A DNA stretch of 64,000 nucleotides from positions 395,239-459,238 of the forward strand of contig VZRZ01004224.1 of NCBI GenBank assembly GCA_013398175.1, written 5' to 3'. The position numbers and the translations under genes were made by a program. The notes under the pieces were generated by a model that made no database searches, had not been told where the DNA came from, and saw only the letters and a program-made list of their open reading frames with translations. Numbering within the stretch: the first letter of the stretch is position 1; every line of letters begins with the position of its first letter. Source of the stretch: Climacteris rufus. Its lineage: Eukaryota; Chordata; Aves; Passeriformes; Climacteridae. This document shows positions 1 to 12,400 of this stretch, in pieces.

Positions 1-328
1 TATTGAAAAAATACGTACAAACATAAAAATATGAAAGCAAAGTTCCTGCCTGAAAATGCCATTCAAAATTCAGTGATAGGACTCTTGAGACATTTTTATC
101 TTCATGGCAGCAGCAAAGATTCCTGCTCTATGACCTTGAAATAATCTGGTTAGGTTTTTCCTGTAATTTGCATTCTGTGACAGAGGGACAGTGCTTACTG
201 CAGGTGTGCTCAGGGTTTAATTTAAAATTACTTTTTACAGAGTATGTAGCAATGGTGTAGCAGCAGTTGTTGCCAGTAGCAAATTAAACTCATTTGTATA
301 ATCTGTTATTTCTGTCATGTCTCCTTAG
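1..328 (+). other. MDN1: end of the intron preceding w1
   Basis: AT-rich intron sequence ending in a normal acceptor. No repeat or coding segment seen. Confidence 0.85.
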
Positions 329-480
329 CAAATACCAAAACCCCAGGGAGGGAGTTTTATACTTATAGAAGGATACTGGATTTCAGCTGGGGACAAAGAA
401 CCTACTGTAGATGAGAGTTATGTGCTAACCCCTTCAGTTAAGCTTAATCTGAAAGACATTGTCAGAGTGGTGTCTGCAGG
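329..480 (+). CDS. MDN1: MDN1 exon w1 (residues 1-51 of the window protein)
   Basis: Acceptor ccttag, donor gtaagt, ends in phase 2. Encodes the lead-in to AAA3 with LIEGYWIS and TPSVKLNLKD. Everything before residue 1 lies outside the window. Confidence 0.9.
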
Positions 481-3400
481 GTAAGTGTTTCAATTTTTTC
501 ATTAAAAGAATAAGTTAAATATGTTTGTTTAGGCCTTGAGTGTGATGCCCTTCTCGTCTTTATTGTGTGGATGAATAATGTCTATTTTCCTTCTACTTTA
601 CAGTTAACTTTTTGTTATCAAGTGACTTGACTTTATGAATGTTTCTTGTTTCCTTAAATCATCTTACTGCCAAACTTAGTTTTATTTAAATTCTAATCTA
701 GAAATTTGCAGTTTGAATAGCCTGCTTATTTCATGCTGCCATGAAAAGCTTCATGGGTAGCTGTTTGCACTTGGGAGTAAAATTATTTATATTTTTTTGT
801 TAGTGTGTGATCTTGGATACCCCAACTGAGTTAAGTGGTGGTGCTTTGGTAATGTGGTTTAATAATGTTGACATCTTGCATATGACAAAGATATGGCTCA
901 TGCTTCTAACCCACTATTTTGGCCATGGCTTTTAGGACTCATCCAGTACTGATTCAAGGAGAGACCTCTGTTGGTAAAACCAGTTTAATTCGTTGGTTGG
1001 CTGCTGCTACCGGGAATCATTGTGTAAGGATTAACAATCATGAGCATACTGATATCCAAGAATATATTGGCTGTTACACATCAGATGCCTCTGGGAAGTT
1101 GGTATTTAAGGAAGGTGAGCGAGCATGTTACATATACTTCAAATCCTGTCTCATTTCACTGGTTGTTTTTTGGTTGTCAGGTTTTTTTTTTCCTTCTTTT
1201 CTGCTTAACTTGTCTGGTTTATTACAATGTAGAGATGACATGTCATAAAATTAGTAGTTGCACTTTAATTATAATAATTTGTGTGAATTTCAATGAATTC
1301 TGAAGAGCTTGTGTCTGTCTCATTATACTTACCCTATTGGACATAAAAATAAGTCAACAACATAAACAATACTGTTCCTTCCTTCTCTGGATTAGTATTT
1401 ATACTGACTGAAAATGGGTTGCTAAAAGCATCTGAATGCATATTTCTGTTAGATTTGCTTTTGTTAGATTTTCGACTAGGACTTTTTCTGTTCCCTCCCT
1501 CCAGGCATTCTCATAGATGCAATGAGAAAGGGTTACTGGATTGTTTTAGATGAACTGAATTTGGCTCCCACTGATGTTCTGGAAGCTCTCAACCGTCTGT
1601 TGGATGATAACAGAGAGCTGTTCATTACTGAGACTCAGGAAGTAGTCAGAGCTCACCCTCGCTTCATGCTGTTTGCTACACAGAATCCTCCAGGTCTCTA
1701 TGGTGGCAGAAAGGTCTGTATAATCTATTCCATTGGGTAGCTAAGATTTTAGGGAATTACTCTCAAACATAAAGTGTGATGTGAAAACATTTTGATGAGT
1801 AGCATCATGAATCTCTCAAGGGGGAGAGAGTTGAGGTGGCTGTGGACTAACTTTCAGTACAGCTGGGTTCTGTTAGGTGAGTTGCTTGTTTCACAGATAT
1901 CAAATTTCTAATGAATTTTGAGTAGTTGCAAGTGCTTTGCTGGACTGGAGTTCATGTATATTATACTTGCCTTGGCATTTCTTGTTAAGAGCACTGGAAA
2001 AGAGATTGTGCTTAGGCTGTTGATGTCCATTTTGTACTGATTTTTGTCTGGAATAGCTAATTTTCTTCATAGTGACTGGTATGGTGCTGTGTTTTGGATT
2101 TGTAATAAAGCTGTTGATAGTGCAGGAGTGTCTTAGTCACTACTGGGCAGTGCTTGCACAGAGTCAAGGCCTTTTCTGCTTCTCACCTACTTGTGAAGTA
2201 GGCTGGGACTGCACAAGAAGCTGTGAGGGGACACAGCCAGGACAGCTGACCCCAGCTGACCAAAGGGATGTTCCATACCAGATGGCACTGTGCTCAGCAA
2301 TCAAAGCTGGGGGGCAGAAGGATGAACAAGAGGGATGTTCAGTGTTTGTTTCCCCAACTAATATTGGTGTGTGACAACACCCATGTTTCCTGGAGGTGGC
2401 TGAATACCTGCCTACTGATGTGAAGTGATGAATGAATTCCTGACTTTGCTTTGCTTACACATGCACCTTTTGCTTTTACTTATGAAACTGTCTTTGTCTC
2501 AGCCTACAAGTTTTATCACTTTTACCCCTCCAGTTCTCTCTCCCATCCTGTTGCAGGGAGAGTAGTGAGCATGTGGCTTTGTGGTGCTTAGCTGCCTACT
2601 GCCCTTAAAACACAGCATGTTTTAAAGCTCTTGTCCTCATTCACACTGTCTCTTATGCTTTCATTCAGTGTTTATGTGTATGTGCTAATTTATATGACAC
2701 TATCCATATTTCCTTTGGATGTGTAGAGGAAGATCTATGAGGAATATCAAAGGAAAAAGTTCAAGCAGTAGTGTGGTCTCATATTTCAGGTTTTGTCCAG
2801 AGCCTTCAGAAACCGTTTTGTGGAGCTGCATTTTGATGAGCTGCCAAGTGCTGAACTGGAAACCATCCTGCACAAGCGATGCAGTTTGCCACCTTCTTAC
2901 TGCAGCAAGCTTGTCAAAGTCATGTTAGACCTGCAAGTATGAGAGTCTTTCTTCTTTTAGTATAAGAAAAGCAAATGTGTTTCAAAGTAATATGCACAAT
3001 GTAATAGAAATTCCTTTGGGGGAAGGTATTATTAGCCGAAGGATTTTTAAAATCCTAAACCATGGAGAGAACTCACCAAGGTATTCATTTCAGTGGTTAA
3101 GACAGAGAGTAGGGACAGTGATGTCAGATTTGAGAGAAAGCTAGCAGCAAAAAAAAAATCCAAACCAAACCCTATACCTTGAGATTTGATGTGTACAATT
3201 ATCCCTTGCTCTGGAGCCAAAGCACAGTATTGGATTTGTAGGTGTCCTGAGGTCGTGTGAAATTTGATATTATTTTTAACCAGTAATTTTGCATGTGTTC
3301 AGACACTGCTGTGTTCAACAGGCATTTGACAATTAGTATGTAGCTAAAACTACCTTATATTTAAAAGCAGTTACAGCAGGACAAGCTGCATTTTTTTTAT

Positions 3401-6400
3401 TCTAGGTATCTATTTTATTCTTAGGAGGTTTTTTATTATTATCTAAATTATTTTGTGCCTGGTACTCATCAAATAACACCCTAAAAGGAGTTTGTTTGGG
3501 AGTTGTGACTCTAGTAGACCTTTTTTATGTTTTTCATAGAATTTACTTGTTGCAGTGTCACTCCAGGGAGTTGTGATTAGCTTTGCTTGAAGTATTTGGA
3601 CAAGTTCATGAAAAAATTGCTCCCATTTTGTTCTTCTGACAGTCCTACCGCAGAGGGTCGACGGTGTTTGCTGGGAAGCACGGATTCATTACCCTGCGGG
3701 ATCTGTTCCGCTGGGCTGAAAGGTACAGATTGGCAGAGCAGCTGGAGAAGGACTATGACTGGCTTCAGCACTTGGCAAATGATGGTGAGCTCTGCTGCCC
3801 CAGCTTTTTACAGTGCCTGTAGAATCACTTTCCAACCCCTTCTTCAGTGTAAATTTTTGTTGCTGATTAACTGGGTAGTAATTGCTTTCTGTCTTCCTCT
3901 GTTTTGTAGGTTTTATGCTTCTGGCAGGCAGAGTCAGGAAGCAGGAGGAGGTGGATGTTATTCAGAGTGTCCTTGAAAAACACTTCAATAAAAAAATATA
4001 TCCTGAGTCTCTCTTCGCAGGGGAGAGCGTCAAAAAGCTGCTGGGTGAGTTTCCTAGAGGGACCCCTCTGGTAGATCTGTAGCTGTGACTGAAGCTGATG
4101 GATTTCTTTGTGTTGTGCAGCCAAGTCCTCCACGCAGATGTCAGTGATGGACAGAGACTTTAGCCATGTTGTCTGGACTCAAGGGATGAGGAGACTTGCC
4201 ATTTTGGTGGGACGAGCCCTGGAGTTTGGTGAACCAGTACTGCTGGTGGGAGACACTGGGTAATCTTGCCTTTTATGATGCACTTCTTGGTAGTGCTGCA
4301 CCAGCCACTGAGTCAGACACAAAAGGAGGGCTTCAGTGCTGCTTTGATCTGGGACAATTGTTGCAGCTGCTGTTTTTCACAGTTCTTTTTTGAGGTGAAG
4401 TAATTGCATCTCATGCAACACAAGTCATTAATGGCATTACCTGCATTGTGTATAACTACATAGAAGTTATATGAAAGTAGTAAAGTGGAAGTGGGCTGAC
4501 TTCTGTCCCCACCTTTTACAAGGTGTCCTGTGGAATCTCACTGTGGCTCACTGGAGTGGCTGCTTTTGGGGTATTGTGACATTTTTCTATTTGAGAGCAC
4601 ATTCATTTTACATGTTTTAAGAGTATGAATATAGTCTCACAATCAGTTCTCTGCCTCATATGCTGTAGAGGAGGTCATGGAAGTAGATGCTGTCTGCTCT
4701 TGTGCTGGTTATATTGTAGAGTAAATTTTTATAGGGGAAAAGGGAAGAAAAATGCAAGAAAAGAGACAAGTAAAATTACTTAGATAGTAAATGAAAACTA
4801 TGTACTCAGCAGTTTATTCTTTTAAACTTAGGCTTGGTCTAGACATGTAGCATTTCCAGTTCAGTGAAATGTTAGGCTGGTTGGGTATCTGTAAGGGCAG
4901 GCTGAAATAAATTTGACTTTGAACTTGCAGAAATCCATCAATGCAGATATTGATTTAAATGTAATTAAAGGCCTCATGTGCAAGTCAGCAGCAGTTGTGC
5001 CAAAAATGGCGTCACTATGCATATATTTCTCTCAAGGAAAGGAGCAGAAGGAAATTTAAATGGTGGGCCTTTGCCTCAAAGCTCTTCAATGAAAGTATGA
5101 ATCCTGTCCAAAGTGAGCTGATTGTTTGGTTTTGCTTTTTTTTAATTTGTCCCTTTCAATTAAATTACTTCATTGCAGATGTGGTAAAACTACCATTTGT
5201 CAGATCTTTGCAGCACTAACAAATCAGAAGCTGTACTCAGTGAATTGCCACCTGCACATGGAGACATCAGACTTCCTGGGAGGGCTGCGCCCGGTCAGGC
5301 AGAGATCCAAAGAGCAGGTTTGTCTTGCATCAGTAATAGCTTGGAGAGAGTGACCACAGAAGCAAAAAGTAGCACTTATGACCTCTCACTTTCTTTTCCA
5401 TCTAGGATGGATCTGATGGTGCTAGACTCTTTGAGTGGTGTGATGGACCTCTTGTTTTAGCAATGAAAGAGGAGGGGTTTTTCCTCCTTGATGAGATTTC
5501 TTTAGCTGATGATTCTGTACTGGAGCGACTTAACAGGTGTGTCTTAAATATGGTAGTACTAAACATCCTTAATGTGTCTTCATTATACAAACATGAGTGG
5601 GGTAAATCTGACTTCTTTTAGGCACATTTATTTCCTGGCCTAGGTTAGCTGCTCTCTTGCTGAAAGGGACAACGGTACAAATAATCTTAAAAGTAAAATC
5701 TCCACTTTATCATCTGTAGTATTAATATTTTCAGTCTGTCAGAGAGCTCTTGAAATTATGCATCATGTCAAATCCCAGGAACAAAATCTAGTTATTTCCC
5801 TCTTTTGAGTGCATGTAAAAAAAAAATAAACCCAAAACAACTAAAATATAAATTTAACTTCATTATGTGTTTGCAGCAGTATCCCTCATTTTAGTCTTTT
5901 CTGTTAGCCATTGTATTGGGTAAATGAAAGTTTAACCAGGCCAATTAATGGGATTTTCATTTTTAAGTGACCTTTTGAAGAGTGAAACAAAATTTGAAAT
6001 AAGTGATCTTTTTACATCTTCTCTCTAGTGTTCTTGAAGCTGAAAAAACATTGGTACTTGCTGAAAAAGGTGGTCAAGATGATGAGGAGAATGAGGTAGA
6101 ACTATTAGTCGCAGGAAAGAAATTTCGTATCCTTGCGACCATGAACCCAGGAGGTGACTTTGGGAAAAAAGAGGTAAACATCAAAACACTGGAAGTACAC
6201 CATGCATCTTCTGGTCACACTCACCATTAACTTGGAGATGCAATGCAAAAATGCATTGTGCCAATTCTGGCATCCAGTGCTATCTAGGAGGCACCTGCTT
6301 CATTGCACTAAAGGAGGATTAGAGTGAATCTGTTTTTCATCACTTCTGTGTGCAGTCATTTTGACATTATAAATGAATGCTCAGCAAAATGTCAAAGGAA

Positions 6401-9400
6401 GCTTCAGGCCTCTAAATACTCTCATTAGGTTTGATATAGAGGATACTTTGAGTACAGGAACTGTGACTGGTGAAGCAAGTAAATCCAGCCCTACCACGAG
6501 TCTGGATTGTAGAAATTTCCACAGCAGGTAGTTCTCCCTAATGCTGTTCAGAAAGTGATGGTCTTGTCTTCCTCAGTGAATAATGAACATCACATCCCAA
6601 AAGAGCTTTCTCATTAAATAAAAAAAATCTGTTTCTGAAATTCAGGTTTAAGTAATTTAGAGCAGGTTAAAGAAAACCCATAAGACAACAAGCCCCGCAA
6701 ACCCTCCTGCTTTTAAGCAGTGTGTGAAGCTAGGTCTAAAAAAAAACAAACTCGTAAGCTCTTTTGCTCAAAAGAAGATGGGTACTCCATTTTAAATGGC
6801 TCATTGTGAAGCCACTGTGTTTAAATGGGAATTATTTCTGCATTGCATTTGTGCTACTAATTTTTGCTTGGCCAATTCAGCCAGAGGAAGGGAGGAATTA
6901 GAGAAATGAGTTGTAATCAATGGTGTATTTCCATATGGTAGTTTGCTTCTGTAAGCAAAGGGGATTACAGAGCCATTGTTTGATACATGATGTCCTAGAA
7001 TGAAATGGGGCTTTGGTACTTGCAAACCAGCTCGGTTACTTCCCATATTTTCTTGACCTTTCTTTACCACTCATTTCCTCCATTGATCACACTACTAGAA
7101 ATCTTAAAATCTCATTCTCTGAAAGATTTTCTTTAAAAGTGTCCCTGTTAAAATAAGAAGGCTGTAGCTTCTTCACTTTATTGTTTAGAAGTGCAGTGAC
7201 TACAAGGCTATTGGTTAACTATGACATTAAGGAATATGTTATAATGAGTCTTTAATTGCTGTGTCATTCTGCTTGTTCACAGCTTTCTCCAGCATTGCGC
7301 AATAGATTTACAGAAATATGGTGTCCACAAAGCAATGGCCGTGATGATTTGATACAGATTGTAAAACACAACCTTCATCCAGGATTGTCTCTGGGTGCAG
7401 TACACCATGAAGGTGGGTATTTCTGTGTGTTGGTTTTCAAACATTGCTAAGAAAATAGTTTGGAGGCTGCCAACCTTTCCTCAGAGTTTACACCACTGTC
7501 ATGGTATTTCTGCTACGCTTCTCTCTGAGGACAGTTATGATGTATTTTGGACTTTGTTCTTCCCTCACTGTGTATTTTATATGGCTAGCAAAAAGTAAGC
7601 TCAAGGCTGTATTTACTTCACCATCCAGGTAGTTGAACTATCCCCAGCCCTTCAGTGTCCCAACTTGGTTTCAGTGTAGAGTGTTGAAAGAACTGGCACT
7701 TCACTTTCTGCCGGCGCCTCAGTGTTAGTATTGGTCCCTTGATTCTGTCTTGTTACTTCAATTTAAAAGGATCTGTAATGACAGCATAGGCATGAACTTA
7801 CTCTTCAGTTATTCTGCCTGTGAGGATGTAGAGTATCCATCCCAATTGCTCATGCATTGCAGCTGTACCTTCTCAAGAGATGCTTTTACAACAATGTAAT
7901 AGATGTTACCAATAAAATTACTTTATAATTCAAATTTATTTGATTTTTTTAATGTTCTTTTTAGGGGCAGACATAGCAGAACTCATGATGGACTTTGTTG
8001 AATGGCTGACTAATCAAGAGTTTGGTCGCCAGTGTATTCTCAGTGTGAGAGATGTCTTGTCCTGGGTTAATTTTATGAATGTCATGGTAGAAGATGAGTC
8101 GAGTTCTGCCAAGGGATGTCACCGCCTTAACATTTCTCCAGTGATGTCTTTTATCCATGCTGCATGCTTGGTGTATATTGATGGAATAGGATCAGGTAGG
8201 TCTTCAGAGCTCATTTGGTAGCAGAAAATATGAAACTGTATATTTGTATTAATGTTTTTTAGTTGATTGCAAACAAAATGCTTGGGGCAGCATGGGACAC
8301 CTCTGTGAGAAGTTCTCACTTCCATTGAACTATCTACTGTATGTCATGTGCCTTTTCTGTGTTTCAGTAGCAAGAGTTAGAATAATACAGCAAGCTGAAG
8401 TAAATTAGAGAGATTACTAATATTACAAAGGCTAGCACACAAATGAAGAAAACCTGTGGTTTTTATTGAGTTTTCTGAGCTGATATGGTACTTAAGCACA
8501 CGACCATGTATTATTCTCTCTATCCCCCACTCCACATCAGCATCTGTGTGTGCTGAGCTGTACCATGCACATAGCTGAGAATACATCTTTGTGTGTTTCA
8601 CTGCCTGCCCAGCTGATAAACAGTAGATATGGGAGAGGAGGAAAAGTGGAAGGAAACACGAAATGCCGAAAACAAAGCCTATGGCAAGGGATCCGGGTCA
8701 TTGTGATAGAAAAAAGGAGGTTGGAAATAAGATGTTCTTAATTCTGTTGCTCACAGAAGAATCTGTCCACGGTAAATTGTACTGGAAGCATTATCAAGCA
8801 ACAGCACTAAAATAAAATATAAACCTGCACACACAAAAGTGGCATCTGTGAAGAGAGAGAGTTTCTGAAGTCATAAGGTGAATGTGCCTAGTTATGTTTT
8901 GAAACACATTTAACTTCTCTAATTACAGGTACAACATCCTGCTCAGCTGATACGGCTTTATTAGCTCGTGAAAAATGCCTGACATTCTTATGTGAGAAAA
9001 TGAGTCAATTCTTTGAGCTGACTGATTATCAGAAGAATGAACTAAAGATTTATGACAGAACAAAGAAAAATGAGTTTGTATGGATGGACAACTTTATGGG
9101 AATTCATCCCTTTTTTATTCCAAGAGGCAAGAGACTGTGGGAGTGGGTGGACATTTATTCTGTGGTTTATATTTTCAGTAGTTTTGTTGTTTACTAGATC
9201 TGAGTAGAATACCTGAACCATAACAGAACAAATTATTGGTTCTCAAGCTTTATAAAAAGGCCTTTTTTGTCTCCAAGTGTGTGGATTACAACTCAATCAC
9301 ATTTATTTAGAAGACACATCTGTTCGTTCCTTTTTTGCATGACTTCTTAATGGTTAATGGCCAAATTTGCGTAGACTTTTTTTTTTTAGCGTAACAAGCT

Positions 9401-12400
9401 TTTTAAATTTTGAGTTGTAATTTTCTGCCAGTTTTGCATGCTCAGGACATCTGTTACCTTCCACTAACCAAAGCTGCAGCTCGTCCTGGCCCTTGTGCAA
9501 AGCACGGGAAGCAGGGGGCCTGAGAACAAAGCTAAAGAGAATGGAGATCAATGCCCTGCCTTGCTCTAGGCTCTCAAAGAACTTGCTACAATTTTTGCAA
9601 CATTCTTTAGTCCCTACATTTCAGTTCCTCGTGGGACAAATTAATGCAAATATAACTAGCAAAATAGTGTTTCTTAACCTTAAAATACAGTGACAGGACT
9701 AAAAAGTGATTACTGGGAGCTTTCTAATTCAGCTGGTTAGTTTTTAGCACATGGATCTATGTGTTCCTAATGCTGCATTAATCGTTCATATTTGAACATT
9801 TTGGCATTCATGCATTGTGTTAGTCATGCATGAAATTGTACAAGATAATGTGTTTTGTGAATTGCTTAGTTCCCCTCGGCTGTTAGCTCATGAAAGAAAT
9901 CTCTTTGGATCCCTTTCATACTAAACAGGTATCAAGATGCGTAAGATAAATTGGTGATTAATATCTCACATACCTGGCAATGCTGTATTACAGATTTGGG
10001 GGGAGTGATGTCCCAGGGAGCTGTACTAGCTGGAATTTGGCAGACAGGGTCTGTACTTTTTCCCCATTGTATGCCATAATAACAGTAAAAAAAAAGCACA
10101 CTATAATTCAAGGAGTCTTCCTTCACAGAACTGGCAGTGTATGCAACAGATGAATATGTTATTCTGTAGCATGACTGAATTGTATCCTTCAGTGTCAGTT
10201 TTTCAAGAGCTGCTTCTGTGTTTCAGATCCACGTGTCTGAAGCAGAAGGACAGATTCATGTTTTTTCGGGGATTGATCTCTAGTTTAAGTCATGAACCAG
10301 GAGGTATTGAAGTTTCATGGGAAAATAAATTGTAAATCCATGTGCTTTTCAACATAAATACGAGGAGATGGGCTGAGATGCAGCTGTGGGTCAAACAAAG
10401 TGTATGTGCCTGGTCTTTTGACTGGCATACAGTGTTGATCTCCATTGCTTGCTGTACTGAGATCAGCAGTTTACATACAGAATGATCTCATTCAGAGGCA
10501 CACTGTCAGCAGCTCCATCATAAACATTCCAGTTTAATTGTGTTCTGGTTTACCTTTCCTTTGTTTTTAGGCCCTGTTCTCCAGAGGAGCAACATGACAG
10601 ATTATGCTTTAAATGCTGGGACTACAGCAGTGAATGCACAAAGACTGTTAAGAGCCCTACAACTTCACAAACCTATTTTGTTAGAGGGTTCTCCAGGAGT
10701 GGGCAAGACCAGTCTAGTTGCTGCCCTGGCAAAAGCCTCAGGAAACTGCCTTGTTCGAATCAACCTCTCGGAGCAAACGGTAGAATAAAATACTGTCTTT
10801 GTAATTTGGTGTTTATGGCAGGGTGGAAGCTTGGTTTAACTTCAGAAGTGCAGTTCTCTTTTGCTTGGGTACTGAGTCTGAAATGTCAATTTTTCCTTCT
10901 CAAGATAAAACTGAATGGGAGGGGGAACCAGAGAGAGCAGTAGGCTTCTGTGAGTGAATGCCAATTCCCAGATATTTCTGTTCTTTCAAGTGAAGTCATG
11001 CATATCTTTGTCTACTGTGTTTTTCTTGGCTTCTGCAATGTTACTTGAAAACAGCTTTAAGGCTTTTTAGCTTTTCTGTTCCAATTTAAATTCTTGTTGT
11101 TAAATATAGCAGCTGGTCACTGCAGTCCTATAATGGAAAAGCTTTTAGCATTTTGTAATTACTGGAATTTTAAAAATAGACCTAAAGTGTAGGTATTAAA
11201 AGGGAAGGGAGAAAATGATAAGTAAAGTTAACAAATGCTGTTTGTGAACTTCTGTTAAGTTTTGTAATTCCCTAACTCCCCCATCCTGTTCTCTACTCTC
11301 AAAGGATGTGACAGACTTATTTGGGACAGACTTGCCTGTTGAAGGTGGGAAGGGAGGAGAATTTGCCTGGCGTGATGGACCACTGCTAGCAGCATTGAAG
11401 GCTGGACACTGGATTGTATTAGATGAGGTAAATTCAGGTTTGGGGGCTAAATAAAATGGGATGTTTTAGAAGACCAAAGTTGATGACTTGGCATGTGGAA
11501 TAAATTCCTTTGAGGGTCGATGACCTCCCTTTGTAGAAGGAGACTAGGCTTCTTTGAGATGAGAAAAAGGGTTAAATCCTGGCTTAGATTACTGCAGAAA
11601 AACAAGGGTAGATTTAATTTGCATTTGAAAGTTTTTAGGGAAGACTGTCAACAGAAGCTTTGGTACACGTTCTTGCATGGATATAATTTCACTGAAATAG
11701 AGGGTGTTTTTCTGGGACTAATATACTGTGTTGGTTACTGATTTAATTGAGATGGAGAAGAGTTCCATTTTGCCAGTATAAGCTATCCTGCCACTGCAGG
11801 TTTGTTCATGTACCATGCAGCAAGTGCTTTCAAGCACATGCATTCACAGATCTGCCTCCTTGGCAATGTGCATTCTAATTACTGCAGAGTGGAAAATCTT
11901 AGATTCTTTATCCCCTTGTATACCTCTTTCCTCCTGTCTATTATGAAGAATGCCACTTCAAACAACCATTATAATTAAGTAGCCCAGACAGCCTTAATTT
12001 AAAAAACAGACAAAATGCTCTGTATGCCACAAATGTATGATCATAAATTCAGACAAAACATCTTGAACATGCACATTTTATAATGGGGAATTGTTTAATC
12101 ACAGTGAGAAAACACAGTACAAATAACAAGTGCACACAGGGAAAAGGGTTAGTTACTCCAGTGTAGTAACAATCTAGCTGGAGGTAATAACCTGTGATAG
12201 GTCTAGAACAGCTATATGTGCCAGACTATTAAACTAAAGATCATGCAGAAATGTTTTGTGGAGCATTAATATTGTATCCTGATTTCTTTCCTCAGTTGAA
12301 TCTGGCTTCTCAGTCTGTATTAGAGGGGCTAAACGCCTGCTTTGACCACAGAGCTGAGATTTATGTTCCAGAACTGGGAATGAATTTCCACGTACAGCAC

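Larger units (their letters stand above)
329..4044 (+). other. MDN1: AAA3 module (w1-w6)
   Basis: First AAA+ module complete in the window. Walker A is GETSVGKTS (w2), Walker B is IVLDELNLA with the catalytic D-E pair (w3), sensor 1 is FATQNPP (w3), and the arginine finger region is FRNRF (w4). Helices of the small subdomain follow in w4-w6, including ITLRDLFRWAERY. All residues for ATP binding and hydrolysis are present. It is called AAA3 because the four Walker A motifs here are spaced about 307, 366 and 311 residues apart and none follows the fourth, which fits modules 3-6 of the family. The number is inference; the module itself is plain. Confidence 0.9.
4121..9126 (+). other. MDN1: AAA4 module (w7-w13)
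   Basis: Walker A GDTGCGKTT is split by an intron between w7 and w8. Walker B is FFLLDEISLA (w9), sensor 1 is ILATMNPGGDFGKKE (w10), and the arginine finger region is LRNRFTEIW (w11). The small-subdomain helices continue through w12 (LSWVNFMN) and w13 (YQKNELKIYDR). The catalytic residues are intact, so this module should hydrolyse ATP. An acidic and lysine-rich insert in w10, between GGQDDEENEVELL and the sensor strand, matches the H2-insert position known in this family; that assignment is inference. Confidence 0.9.

Noticed and set aside
919..935. ATG at 919 as a start codon for a short AAA protein
   Set aside because: It lies in the intron; the acceptor at 934-935 and the phase from w1 show that the coding frame runs in from upstream.
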